29,942 nt of DNA. Origin: Pseudomonadota bacterium. Lineage in GTDB: Bacteria; Pseudomonadota; Alphaproteobacteria; Kiloniellales; J153. Positions 7,503 through 15,966 of the stretch are shown in pieces (the first letter of the stretch is position 1; each line of letters opens with the position of its first letter). The notes beneath the pieces are model-generated. The model was not told where the DNA came from, ran no database searches, and saw only the letters and a program-made list of their open reading frames with translations. The stretch spans positions 1 through 29,942 of the forward strand of contig JACZWN010000008.1 in assembly GCA_022572105.1 (NCBI GenBank), given 5' to 3'. Made by a program: the position numbers and the translations under genes.

Positions 7503-8432
7503 ATGAAAGCCGTCCTGATGGATGACTACGGCGGGCCCGAGGTGCTGTACCTGGGCGAAGCGCCCGACCCGGTTGCCGGACCCGGCGAGATCGTCGTCGA
7601 CATCCACGCGGCCAGCGTGAACGCGGCCGACTGGAAGGTGCGGGAGGGCTTCCGCAGGGACGACGTCAAGCTCACATTTCCCCATATCCTGGGGCGCGAC
7701 TTCTCGGGCGTGGTGCGCGAGGTGGGCTCCGGCGTGACCGACTTTGCCCCCGGCGATGATGTCTTCGCCGTGATCGACCGCGGCCGGGAGGGCGGCTATG
7801 CCGAGGCCTTCGCGATCCAAGCCGAGCTCGCCGCCGGAAAGCCGTCCACGCTGAGCCACGCCGAGGCCGCGGCACTCGCGCTCACCGGCCTGACCGCGCT
7901 GGTCGCGCTCGAGGACGCCGCGGCGCTCCAGGCGGGCGAGACGGTGCTGATCCACGGCGGCGCGGGCGGCGTCGGCAGCTTCGCCGTGCAGTACGCGAAA
8001 CACGTCGGCGCCCGCGTCCTGGCAACCGCAAGCGCGCACAACCACGACTACCTGCGGAGCCTGGGCGCCGAGGACGTGATCGACTACACCCGGCAGGACT
8101 TCACCGAGGCCGTGTCCGAGTGCGACGTCGTGTTCGACACCATCGGCGGCGAGGTGCACGCGCGCTCCTTCGCCGTGCTCAAGCCCGGCGGGCGGCTGAT
8201 TCATATCGCGGCCGCGCCAGCGGGTTTCACGGCGCCGCGCGACGACGTGACCGTGATCCGCCCCCACGTCGGCCGCGACCGGGCGCATCTGGAACGGATC
8301 CTCGAACTCGTTGCCGAGGGCGCCGTGCGCCCGCCGGAGATCAGGCGCATGCCGCTCGCCGAGGCGGCGGCGGCGCAGGAGCTGAGCAAGACCGGGCACG
8401 TGCGCGGCAAGATCGTCTTCGAGGTGCGCTGA
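7503..8432 (+). CDS. Zinc-free quinone oxidoreductase / NADPH-dependent MDR-family reductase
   Basis: 309 residues from the ATG at 7503, seven bases after GGAG; the family usually begins MKAV, so the in-frame GTG (7497) and ATG (7500) are less likely. It has an N-terminal GroES-like domain (GPGEIVVDIHAASVNAADWKVREG) and a Rossmann nucleotide-binding domain with VLIHGGAGGVGSFAVQYAK (about 148-166). The zinc ligands of alcohol dehydrogenases are absent. Family members reduce quinones or enones with NAD(P)H in the cytoplasm. The end (GHVRGKIVFEV) is the normal family C-terminus, so the gene is complete. Confidence 0.9.
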   Translation: MKAVLMDDYGGPEVLYLGEAPDPVAGPGEIVVDIHAASVNAADWKVREGFRRDDVKLTFPHILGRDFSGVVREVGSGVTDFAPGDDVFAVIDRGREGGYAEAFAIQAELAAGKPSTLSHAEAAALALTGLTALVALEDAAALQAGETVLIHGGAGGVGSFAVQYAKHVGARVLATASAHNHDYLRSLGAEDVIDYTRQDFTEAVSECDVVFDTIGGEVHARSFAVLKPGGRLIHIAAAPAGFTAPRDDVTVIRPHVGRDRAHLERILELVAEGAVRPPEIRRMPLAEAAAAQELSKTGHVRGKIVFEVR

Positions 8433-8476
8433 GGGGGCCGGAGCCGGGCGGGGGTAACGGCGAGCTTCGCTCGCCG

Positions 8477-10378
8477 CTAGCGCGTGGCCCCCGCGGCCCG
8501 GCCGCGGGTCCGTCCACGGCCGCGCCGTTGCCGGGGCGATGCCTCCGGGCCATCCTCGTCGAACAGCTCGGCCAACTGGTCGATGACCGCGCCGCCCAGT
8601 TGCTCGGCGTCGACGACGGTCACCGCGCGCCGGTAATAGCGGGTCACGTCGTGGCCGATGCCGATGGCGATCAGCTCGACCGGCGAGCGGGTCTCGATGG
8701 TGTGGATCGCCTCGCGCAGGTGGCGCTCCAGGTAGTTGCCGGGATTGACCGAGAGCGTCGAATCGTCGACCGGCGCGCCGTCCGAGATGATCATCAGGAT
8801 GCGCCGCTGCTCGCTCCGGCCGAGCAGGCGGCTGTGCGCCCAGAGCAGCGCCTCGCCGTCGATGTTCTCCTTGAGGATGCCTTCGCGCAGCATCAGGCCG
8901 AGGCTCTTGCGCGCGCGCCGCCAGGGCGCATCCGCCGGCTTGTAGATGATGTGGCGCAGGTCGTTGAGGCGCCCCGGGTTGGGCGGCTTGCCGGCGGCGA
9001 TCCAGCGCTCGCGCGACTGGCCGCCCTTCCACATGCGCGTGGTGAAGCCGAGGATCTCGACCTTGACGCCGCAACGCTCGAGCGTGCGCGCCAGGATGTC
9101 GGCGCACATGGCGGCCACGGTGATCGGCCGGCCGCGCATCGAGCCGGAGTTGTCGATCAGCAGGCTGACCACCGTGTCGCGGAACTCCATCTCCTTCTCC
9201 TGCTTGAAGGAAAGGGAATAGCGCGGGTTGGCGACGATGCGCGCCAAGCCCGCCGAATCCAGCATCCCCTCCTCCAGGTTGAACTCCCAGGCTCGGGTCT
9301 GCTTGGCCAGCAGACGGCGCTGCAGCCGGTTGGCCAGGCGTGAGATGACGCCCTGGAGCGCGGCCAGCTGCTGGTCGAGCATCTGGCGCAGGCGGGTCAG
9401 CTCGTCGGCGTCGCACAGATCCGCGGCCTCGACGGTCTCGTCGAATTCGGCCGTGAAGGCCCGGTAGGCCTCCGGGTTCACCGCGTTGCGCCGCTCGTCG
9501 AAGTTGGGCGGGCGGCCCGGGCGGCCCGGTTCGTCGTCGCCGGCGCCCGGCATCATCTCGCCGTCGGCATCGGCCAGTTGGTCCTCGGCGCCGTCGGCGG
9601 CGCTCGCCTCGCCGAGCTGGCCTTCCAAGGCCGCCTGGGCGTCAGCGGCGTCCTGCTCGCCGCCCTCGCCGCGCGCCTGGGAGGAATCGTCCTCGCCGCC
9701 CTCGCCCTGGTTCTCGTTGTCCTCCTGGTTCGCCGAATCGTCGTCGGGACCGAGATCGAGGTCGAGGTGGCCGAGCATCCGGCGCACCGTCTCCGCAAAG
9801 TCCCGTTGGTCGTCGACGCGCGCGCGCAGCTCCGCGAGGTCCTGCAGGACGCGGGGATCGAGGCTCGGGCGCCACAGCTCGATCATGGCGCGCGCGGCCG
9901 GCGGCGGCTCCAGCCCGGTGATCGCCTGGCGCGCGAGCACGCGCAGGACCTCGCTCAAGGGCACGTCCTCCTGGGTCGCGGCGCGGGCGTAGCCGCGGTT
10001 GCGGTAGCGCTCCTCGAGCGCCGCGTCCAGGTTGGCGGCGACGCCGGTCATGCGCCGCATGCCGAGCGCCTCGCAGCGGGTCTGCTCGACGGTGTCGAAG
10101 ACCTGCCGCGCCAACTCGGCGCCGGGGCGCCGGGTCCTGTGGATTTTGTCGTCGTGGTAGCGCAGGCGCAGTGCGATGGCGTCGGCCTCGCCGCGCACGG
10201 TGGCCGCGTCCTCGGGCGGCAGGTCGCGCGCCGGCAGCGACAGCCGCGCCTCGGTGCCGACCAGGCCCTGGCCGCTCGGGGTGAAGCTCGCGGTGATGTC
10301 GTCGCGCCCGGCGATCGCGCGGATCGCCGCGCCGGTGGCGCGCCGGAACAGTTCGATCGGGCTTTCGGTCTCGCTCAT
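8477..10378 (-). CDS. cobT: Aerobic cobaltochelatase subunit CobT
   Basis: 633 residues. CobT forms the CobST chaperone complex that helps CobN insert cobalt into hydrogenobyrinic acid a,c-diamide in aerobic B12 synthesis. Residues 1-205 are the N-terminal CobT domain. Residues about 208-285 are an acidic Glu/Asp/Gly/Ala-rich linker. Residues about 400-610 are a von Willebrand A domain with the metal-binding MIDAS motif DNSGSMRGRP (409-418) and ISDGAPVDD. The tail is Arg-rich (RQRRGRGRTRGRAAG). Length and order match known CobT. It lies 37 bases downstream of cobS on the same strand. CobN is not in the window. Confidence 0.95.
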   Translation of the reverse strand: MSETESPIELFRRATGAAIRAIAGRDDITASFTPSGQGLVGTEARLSLPARDLPPEDAATVRGEADAIALRLRYHDDKIHRTRRPGAELARQVFDTVEQTRCEALGMRRMTGVAANLDAALEERYRNRGYARAATQEDVPLSEVLRVLARQAITGLEPPPAARAMIELWRPSLDPRVLQDLAELRARVDDQRDFAETVRRMLGHLDLDLGPDDDSANQEDNENQGEGGEDDSSQARGEGGEQDAADAQAALEGQLGEASAADGAEDQLADADGEMMPGAGDDEPGRPGRPPNFDERRNAVNPEAYRAFTAEFDETVEAADLCDADELTRLRQMLDQQLAALQGVISRLANRLQRRLLAKQTRAWEFNLEEGMLDSAGLARIVANPRYSLSFKQEKEMEFRDTVVSLLIDNSGSMRGRPITVAAMCADILARTLERCGVKVEILGFTTRMWKGGQSRERWIAAGKPPNPGRLNDLRHIIYKPADAPWRRARKSLGLMLREGILKENIDGEALLWAHSRLLGRSEQRRILMIISDGAPVDDSTLSVNPGNYLERHLREAIHTIETRSPVELIAIGIGHDVTRYYRRAVTVVDAEQLGGAVIDQLAELFDEDGPEASPRQRRGRGRTRGRAAGATR

Positions 10379-10415
10379 GCCCGGGATACCTCCTGCCGGG
10401 CGGTCCCTGCCGCGC

Positions 10416-11417
10416 CTAGACGAGCGTCGCCTGGATACCGCTCTCGGGCAGCTCGGTGCCGAGGCAGCGCTGGTAGTACTCGGCGACCACGGGGCGCTCG
10501 ACCTCGTCGCACTTGTTGAGGAAGGTGACCCGGAAGCCGAAACCGACGTCGTCGAAGATCTTGGCGTTCTCGGCCCAGGTGATGACCGTGCGCGGGCTCA
10601 TCACGGTCGAGATGTCGCCGTTCATGAAGCCGCTGCGGGTCAGGTCCGCGAGCGCCACCATGGCGGCGACCAAGTCGCGCCCCTCCTTGGTCTCGTAGTC
10701 CGGGCACTTGGCGAGGACGATCTTCTCCTCCTCCTCGTGGTCCAGGTAATTGAGCGTCGCGACGATGTTCCAGCGGTCCATCTGGCCCTGGTTGATCTGC
10801 TGCGTGCCGTGATACAGGCCAGTGGTGTCGCCGAGACCGATGGTGTTGGTCGTGGAGAACAGCCGGAACGCGTCGTGCGGCTTGATCACGCGGTTCTGGT
10901 CGAGCAGGGTCAGGCGTCCGTCGACCTCGAGCACGCGCTGGATCACGAACATGACGTCCGGGCGCCCGGCGTCGTACTCGTCGAACACCAGCGCCATCGG
11001 CCGCTGCAGCGACCACGGCAAGAGCCCCTCGCGGAACTCGGTGATCTGCTTGCCGTCCTTGAGCACGATGGCGTCCTTGCCCACCAGATCGATGCGACTG
11101 ATGTGGCTGTCCAGGTTGATCCTCAGGCACGGCCAGTTGAGCCGGGCCGAGACCTGCTCGATGTGGGTCGATTTGCCGGTCCCGTGATAGCCCTGGATCA
11201 TGACCCGGCGGTTGTAGGCGAAGCCGGCCAGGATCGCCAGCGTGGTATCGCGGTCGAAGCGGTAGACCTCGTCGAAGTCGGGGACGTAGTCGTTCGACTG
11301 AGAGAAGGCCGGGACCTGCATGTCGCTGTCCAGCCCGAAGGTTTGGCGCACCGAGACGGTGATGTCCGGTCCGTCCATCGGTAATTGGGCGCCGTTGTCG
11401 GCGTTCGTTGAAGCCAT
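10416..11417 (-). CDS. cobS: Aerobic cobaltochelatase subunit CobS (AAA+ ATPase)
   Basis: 333 residues from the ATG at 11417; a TTG three codons upstream is less likely. It is a MoxR/Mg-chelatase-type AAA+ ATPase that partners CobT. Visible motifs are Walker A GYHGTGKS (76-83), Walker B ALVFDEYDAG (about 142-151) and LFSTTNTIGLGDTTGLYHGT, the sensor and insert region typical of CobS, followed by the GLYHGTQQINQGQMDRW segment. The length is typical (about 330). It stands between a J-domain gene upstream and cobT downstream, probably one transcript. Confidence 0.95.
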   Translation of the reverse strand: MASTNADNGAQLPMDGPDITVSVRQTFGLDSDMQVPAFSQSNDYVPDFDEVYRFDRDTTLAILAGFAYNRRVMIQGYHGTGKSTHIEQVSARLNWPCLRINLDSHISRIDLVGKDAIVLKDGKQITEFREGLLPWSLQRPMALVFDEYDAGRPDVMFVIQRVLEVDGRLTLLDQNRVIKPHDAFRLFSTTNTIGLGDTTGLYHGTQQINQGQMDRWNIVATLNYLDHEEEEKIVLAKCPDYETKEGRDLVAAMVALADLTRSGFMNGDISTVMSPRTVITWAENAKIFDDVGFGFRVTFLNKCDEVERPVVAEYYQRCLGTELPESGIQATLV

Positions 11418-11483
11418 GAAACTCAAGTTCCGTCCAGGACGATGTGGCGTCTCGTGATCGAGGGTACTAAACGATCCGCCCGG

Positions 11484-12044
11484 TCATGCAAAGCTGATCT
11501 TGAGCGCGGCGTAGGCCTGGTTGACGATCTTGAGGCGTTCCTCGGCCTCGACGTCGCCGCCGTTGGCGTCCGGGTGGAGCTGCTTGACCAGGGTTATGTA
11601 CCGGCTCTTTACGTCCCCGAAGGTTACCGGCTCCTTAAGATCGAGCAGCGCCAGCGCCTTCTGCGCCTCGCTCTGGGGGCGCGGCCGTCCGGCGCCCTGG
11701 GTTTCCTCGGAGTAGAACCCGAAACCGTCGTGGATGCGGTAGCCGGTTCCGCGCCCGGCGCGCTGGCCGAACTGGCCGAATGGCCAGCTCGGCCGTTGCC
11801 AGACCGTATCGGCGCGCCGTTGGTGCTCGATCTCCTCCTCGCTCATGCCCGCGAAGAAGTCCCAGGCCAAGTTGTATTCGCGCACGTGCTCGAGGCAGAA
11901 CCAATAGTACTCCTTCAGGCGGTCGCGCGCGACCGGCGCCCGGTGCGCGCCCGGCTCCGGGCAGCCCGGGTGGTGGCAGCGCCGCACGTATTCGAGGGCA
12001 CGCTCGAAGGGCGCGTTGATATCGGCGGGGACCGGTCGTCGCAT
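11484..12044 (-). CDS. J-domain (DnaJ-like) protein of the cobS neighbourhood
   Basis: 186 residues. The C-terminal 60 residues are a J domain: TFGDVKSRYITLVKQLHPDA with the HPD triad at 157-159, then RLKIVNQAYAALK. The N-terminus has a possible zinc-binding set, C23-x4-C28 and WFC50-x2-H53, and a conserved aromatic segment (REYNLAWDFFAGMSEEEIE). Such proteins commonly sit directly upstream of cobS in alphaproteobacteria and should stimulate an Hsp70. A link to chelatase assembly is only inferred from position. The start at 12044 has just AAGG one base before it, and the promoter suggests leaderless translation. Confidence 0.88.
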   Translation of the reverse strand: MRRPVPADINAPFERALEYVRRCHHPGCPEPGAHRAPVARDRLKEYYWFCLEHVREYNLAWDFFAGMSEEEIEHQRRADTVWQRPSWPFGQFGQRAGRGTGYRIHDGFGFYSEETQGAGRPRPQSEAQKALALLDLKEPVTFGDVKSRYITLVKQLHPDANGGDVEAEERLKIVNQAYAALKISFA

Positions 12045-12051
12045 GCCTTAA

Positions 12052-12080
12052 AGTATGGATATAGCGCCGCCCCGAGGCAA
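12052..12080 (-). promoter_or_regulatory. Predicted promoter for the J-domain/cobS/cobT transcript
   Basis: On the minus strand TTGCCT (12080-12075) and CATACT (12057-12052) are 17 bases apart, each matching four of six consensus positions. The -10 box ends only seven bases before the ATG at 12044, so transcription would begin at or next to the start codon. Confidence 0.4.
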
Positions 12081-12128
12081 GGCGGCCGGGTGGGGGTGCG
12101 GGCTAGGTCGAACCAACCGGATAACGCC

Positions 12129-13058
12129 CTAATAGCCCCGGTCCGGATCGACCGCGTGCAAGAGCGGCCGGCCGGCCTGGTGGCGGCGGATGTTGTCGAT
12201 GACGAACTCGCTGGCGGTCTTGGCGATGGTCAGGCTCGCGACATGCGGGGTCAGCACGACCCGCGGGTGGTCCCAGAACGGGCTCTCGGGCGGCAGCGGC
12301 TCGGTCTGGAAGACGTCCAGGGTGGCCGCGCCGAGCCATCCGGTTTCGAGCGCGGCCAGGAGATCCGCCTCGACCACGTGGGGCCCGCGCCCGACGCTGA
12401 CCAGCGCCGCGCCCTCGGGCAGCGCCGCGAAGGCGCGGGCGTCCAGGATGCCCGTGGTCTCCGCGGTCAGCGGCAAGAGGCAGACCAGGATGTCGCTGCG
12501 GTTGAGGAACGGGATGAAGCCGCCCGGCCCATGGAAGCGGGCGACGCCCGGCAGGTCCTTGGGCGAGCGGCTCCACCCGGCCACGTCGAAGCTCAAGGCC
12601 ACCAGCTTTTCGGCCACGTCGCCGCCCAGGACCCCGAGGCCCATGATCCCGACCCGCCGGTCCCAGGGCGGCACCTGGTCGATTTCGCGCCAGACCTTGT
12701 TGCGGCGCTGTTCGGCGTAGTCGAGCATGAAGCGGTGGTGGTAGAGCACGCTCATCAGCACGAACTCGGTCATGCCGGCGGTCAGGCCCGGCTCGACCAT
12801 GCGCACGATCGGCACGCCCTTGGGCAGCTCCGGGTCGGAGGCGAGGTGATCGACGCCGGCGCCGATCGAGAAGATCACCTTCAGGTTGGGATAGCTCTTG
12901 AGCGCGCCCTTGGGCGGGAACCAAACCAGGGCGTACTCGATGTCGGCCGGGTCGCCGACCTCGGGCCACTGGCGCAGATCCAGGCCGGGGTCGGCCGCCA
13001 GCAGCGCGCGCCGCCAGCTATCGCCGCGCCCGGCTTCGGTTTTTAACAGGAGCGCCAT
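12129..13058 (-). CDS. ghrA: Glyoxylate/hydroxypyruvate reductase (D-2-hydroxyacid dehydrogenase, GhrA type)
   Basis: 309 residues from the ATG at 13058, with AGAGG about four bases upstream. It reduces glyoxylate or hydroxypyruvate with NAD(P)H in the cytoplasm. It has the cofactor-binding GLGVLGG motif (141-147) and the catalytic set Arg224 (SVGRGPHVVE), Glu253 (DVFQTEPLP) and His272 (LTPHVAS). The GAGVDHL motif and the length match E. coli GhrA (312 residues) rather than the longer PGDH group. Substrate preference cannot be read from sequence. The gene is transcribed toward the J-domain gene with an 84-base gap, and a large palindrome lies upstream of its start. Confidence 0.88.
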   Translation of the reverse strand: MALLLKTEAGRGDSWRRALLAADPGLDLRQWPEVGDPADIEYALVWFPPKGALKSYPNLKVIFSIGAGVDHLASDPELPKGVPIVRMVEPGLTAGMTEFVLMSVLYHHRFMLDYAEQRRNKVWREIDQVPPWDRRVGIMGLGVLGGDVAEKLVALSFDVAGWSRSPKDLPGVARFHGPGGFIPFLNRSDILVCLLPLTAETTGILDARAFAALPEGAALVSVGRGPHVVEADLLAALETGWLGAATLDVFQTEPLPPESPFWDHPRVVLTPHVASLTIAKTASEFVIDNIRRHQAGRPLLHAVDPDRGY

Positions 13059-13107
13059 GGTGCCTCTTCGACGATGCGGGGATCTGCCAACGCCAATACC
13101 AGGAACT

Positions 13108-13171
13108 ACCACAGAGACACTGCCTGTCCGCCTGCCGAAGTCGTACGGTGGATAGGCAGTGTCTCTGTGGT
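13108..13171. repeat. Large palindrome: 18-bp perfect arms, 25-bp stem with wobble pairs
   Basis: ACCACAGAGACACTGCCT (13108-13125) has its exact reverse complement at 13154-13171. Counting G-U pairs, the stem extends to 13132/13147, leaving a 14-base loop. It lies between the start of the ghrA-like gene and the end of yejF, both on the minus strand. There is no T run on either side. It could be a miniature transposon remnant, an extragenic palindrome protecting the yej mRNA 3' end, or a leader element. Confidence 0.8.
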
Positions 13172-13194
13172 TCGCCTTCCCTGAACGGCCGGTA

Positions 13195-14823
13195 TTACAT
13201 GCTCACCACGCCGCCTTCAACCGCTTCCAGCTCGAAGGCGGCCTTCATCAGTGCCTGGGTGTAGGCCTCTTGCGGGTCCTCGAAGATCTGTTCGGCAGGA
13301 CCGTGCTCGACCACGCGGCCGTCGCGCATGACCAGGACCTCGTCGGCGAGGGTACGCACGACCTTGAGGTCGTGGCTGATGAAGAGGTAGGCGAGGCGGT
13401 TCTTGTCCTGCAGCTCGCGCAAGAGGTCGACGATCTGGGCCTGGACCGACATATCCAGCGCCGAAGTGGGTTCGTCGAGCACCAAAAAGCGCGGCTTGAG
13501 CACCATGGCGCGCGCGATGGCGACGCGTTGGCGCTGGCCGCCGGAGAACTCGTGCGGGTAGCGGTGCCGGCTCTCGGGGTCGAGGCCGACCTCCTGGAGC
13601 GCATCGACGATCAAGGCTTCGCGCTGGGCCGGGGTGCCGCCCAGGTCGTGGACCTTGAGGCCCTCCTCGACGATCTGGCCGACCGACATCCGCGGGCTCA
13701 AGGAGCCGTAGGGATCCTGGAAGACGACCTGCATCTCGCGCCGCAAGGGGCGCAGTTCCCTGGCCTTCAGGCCCTGGATGACGGCGCCCTTGAAGCGGAT
13801 CTCGCCGACACTCGAAATCAGGCGCAAGAGCGCCAGGCCGAGCGTCGTCTTGCCCGAGCCGCTCTCGCCGACGACGCCGAGCGTGTGGCCCTCGCGCACC
13901 TCGAGCGAGATACCGTCGACCGCGCGCACGTAATCGACGGTGCGCTTCAACAGCCCCTTCTTGATCGGGAAGTGGACCTTGATATTCGCGCCGGCCATGA
14001 TCACGGGCGCATCCGGTTCCGCCTTGATCGGATCGCCCTTGGGTTGGGCGGCGAGCAGCTTGCGGGTGTAGGCGTGCCGCGGCCGCTCGAAGATGTCCTC
14101 GGTCGGTTCCCGCTCGACGATCTCGCCCTCGGTCATGACGCAGACCGTATCGGCCATCTTGCGCACGATGCTCAGGTCGTGGGTGATGAGCAGCAGGGCC
14201 ATGCCGAACTCGGCCTGCAGCTCCTTGAGCAGCTTGAGGATCTGGGCCTGGATGGTGACGTCGAGCGCGGTCGTCGGCTCGTCGGCGATCAACAGGTCCG
14301 GTTCGTTGGCGAGCGCCATGGCGATCATGACCCGCTGGCGCTGGCCGCCGGAGAGCTCGTGGGGATAGGCGCCCAGGCGCTTGGCCGCGTCGGGAATGCC
14401 GACCATCTTCAGGAGCTCGAGGGTGCGTTCGCGCGCCGCCTCGCGGCTCAGGCCCAGGTGCAGGATGAGCGTCTCGTTGATCTGCTTCTCGACCGTGTGC
14501 AGCGGGTTGAGCGAGGTCATGGGCTCCTGGAAGATCATCGAGATCTCGTCGCCGCGCACGTCGCGCAGCACCTCTGGCGTGGCGCCCATGATCTCGCGGC
14601 CCTTGAAGCGGATCGAGCCGGCCGGGTGCTGCGCCAGCGGATAGGGCAGGAGCTGCAGGATCGAGAGCGCGGTCACCGACTTGCCCGAGCCGCTCTCGCC
14701 GACCAGTGCCAGGGTCTCGCCCTTGCGGATCTCGAACGAGGCATCCTTGACCGCGTCCACCGGGCCCGCGGGCAGCATGAAGCGCGTGGAGAGGCCGCGC
14801 ACCGTGAGCAGGGGCTCGGCCAT
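13195..14823 (-). CDS. yejF: YejF-type ABC transporter ATP-binding protein (two fused ATPase domains)
   Basis: 542 residues. It energises the YejABEF importer for oligopeptides and microcin C-like compounds at the inner face of the membrane. Domain 1 (about 1-260) has Walker A GESGSGKS, signature LSGGQRQRV and Walker B LLIADEP. Domain 2 (about 280-535) has GESGSGKT, FSGGQRQRV and FLVLDEP. Each ends with the oligopeptide-type tail region. The start ATG overlaps the yejE stop (TGATG), pointing to translational coupling. The frame stays open upstream of this ATG, but that segment is antisense-like noise over yejE. Confidence 0.95.
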   Translation of the reverse strand: MAEPLLTVRGLSTRFMLPAGPVDAVKDASFEIRKGETLALVGESGSGKSVTALSILQLLPYPLAQHPAGSIRFKGREIMGATPEVLRDVRGDEISMIFQEPMTSLNPLHTVEKQINETLILHLGLSREAARERTLELLKMVGIPDAAKRLGAYPHELSGGQRQRVMIAMALANEPDLLIADEPTTALDVTIQAQILKLLKELQAEFGMALLLITHDLSIVRKMADTVCVMTEGEIVEREPTEDIFERPRHAYTRKLLAAQPKGDPIKAEPDAPVIMAGANIKVHFPIKKGLLKRTVDYVRAVDGISLEVREGHTLGVVGESGSGKTTLGLALLRLISSVGEIRFKGAVIQGLKARELRPLRREMQVVFQDPYGSLSPRMSVGQIVEEGLKVHDLGGTPAQREALIVDALQEVGLDPESRHRYPHEFSGGQRQRVAIARAMVLKPRFLVLDEPTSALDMSVQAQIVDLLRELQDKNRLAYLFISHDLKVVRTLADEVLVMRDGRVVEHGPAEQIFEDPQEAYTQALMKAAFELEAVEGGVVSM

Positions 14824-15965
14824 CACCCGGCTCCCTCGGCCGCCTGGGCCTCGGCGGCCTGTTCGGCCGGTGGCGGCTCGCCGACGAACAGCTTGCGCGG
14901 GTCGAGGGCGTCGCGCACCGCCTCGCCGATGAAGATCAGCAAACTCAGCATGACCGCGATGGTGAAAAACCCGGTCAGGCCGAGCCAGGGCGCCTGCAGG
15001 TTGGCCTTGCCCTGGGCCAGGATCTCGCCCAGCGAGGCCGAGCCCGGCGGCAGGCCGATGCCCAGGAAGTCGAGCGAGGTCAGCAGCGTGACCGAGCCGG
15101 CGAGCGTAAAGGGCATGAAGGTGATGGTCGCCACCGTGGCGTTCGGCAGGATGTGACGGACCATGATCATGACATCGGAAACACCGAGCGCCCGGGCCGC
15201 GCGGATGTAGTCGAAGTTGCGCACGCGCAGGGACTCGGCGCGCACGACGCCGACGAAACCCATCCAGGAAAACATCAGCAGCAGGCCGAGCAGCCACCAG
15301 AAGTTGGGCTCCACGACGCTCGCCATGATGATCAGCAGGTAGAGCGTGGGCAGGCCCGACCAGATCTCCATGAAGCGCTGGAACAAGAGGTCGAGCCAGC
15401 CGCCGAAATAGCCCTGGACCGCACCCAAGCTCACCCCGATGAAGGCGCTCACCACGGTGAGCACGAAGCCGAACAGCACCGAGATCCGGAAGCCGTAGAT
15501 AAGCCGTGCGACCAGGTCGCGCGCCTGATCGTCGGTGCCCAGCCAGTGCTCGGCATCGGGCGGCGCAGGCGCCGGCACGGCCAAGTCCCAGGCCACGGTA
15601 GTGTGGTGATAGGGCACGAGCGGCCAGATCATCCAGCCCTCGTCCCCGATCAACGCGGCCATGTAAGGGTCGCGGTAATCGGCCTCGGTCTCGAACTCGC
15701 CGCCGAAGGCGGTCTCCGGGTAGGCCGTGAAGATGGGCGTGTAGAGTTCGCCCTCGTGATAGACCAGGAACGGCTTGTCGTTGGCGACGAATTCCGCGAA
15801 CAGCGTGATGAAAAAGATCGCCAGGAAGATCCAGAACGACCAGTAGCCGCGCGCGTTGGCGCGGAAGTTGTGCAGGCGCCGGCGCGTCAGCGGCGAGATT
15901 TCCCGTCCCAGGAAGCGGTCTTCGCCCGATCTGGCTTGGGGCGCGGCGCGCGGCGTCTGGCTCAT
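14823..15965 (-). CDS. yejE: YejE-type ABC transporter permease
   Basis: 380 residues. An inner-membrane permease of the oligopeptide class, pairing with YejB. The N-terminus has the family pattern LTRRRLHNFRANARGYWSFW, then one membrane segment, then a periplasmic stretch with the YejE-specific tyrosine-rich region (FLVYHEGELYTPIFTAYPET). Five further membrane segments carry the permease EAA loop (RAARALGVSDVMIMVRHILPNA). The long insertion after helix 1 is normal for YejE and separates it from DppC. The stop is one base from the yejB stop region, with yejB ending at 15967, so the genes are tightly packed. Confidence 0.95.
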   Translation of the reverse strand: MSQTPRAAPQARSGEDRFLGREISPLTRRRLHNFRANARGYWSFWIFLAIFFITLFAEFVANDKPFLVYHEGELYTPIFTAYPETAFGGEFETEADYRDPYMAALIGDEGWMIWPLVPYHHTTVAWDLAVPAPAPPDAEHWLGTDDQARDLVARLIYGFRISVLFGFVLTVVSAFIGVSLGAVQGYFGGWLDLLFQRFMEIWSGLPTLYLLIIMASVVEPNFWWLLGLLLMFSWMGFVGVVRAESLRVRNFDYIRAARALGVSDVMIMVRHILPNATVATITFMPFTLAGSVTLLTSLDFLGIGLPPGSASLGEILAQGKANLQAPWLGLTGFFTIAVMLSLLIFIGEAVRDALDPRKLFVGEPPPAEQAAEAQAAEGAG

Positions 15966-15966
15966 G

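Noticed and set aside
7392..9416. A long minus-strand frame covering the quinone oxidoreductase and part of cobT
   Set aside because: It is out of frame with cobT, antisense to the oxidoreductase and Arg/Pro/Ala-rich; no family features.
13108..13171. The large palindrome as an intrinsic terminator of yejF
   Set aside because: It lies upstream of the ghrA-like start and past the yejF stop with no T run on either side, and the stem is far longer than a normal terminator.
13159..15156. A long plus-strand frame opposite yejF and yejE
   Set aside because: It mirrors the two ATPase domains on the other strand and lacks motifs of its own.
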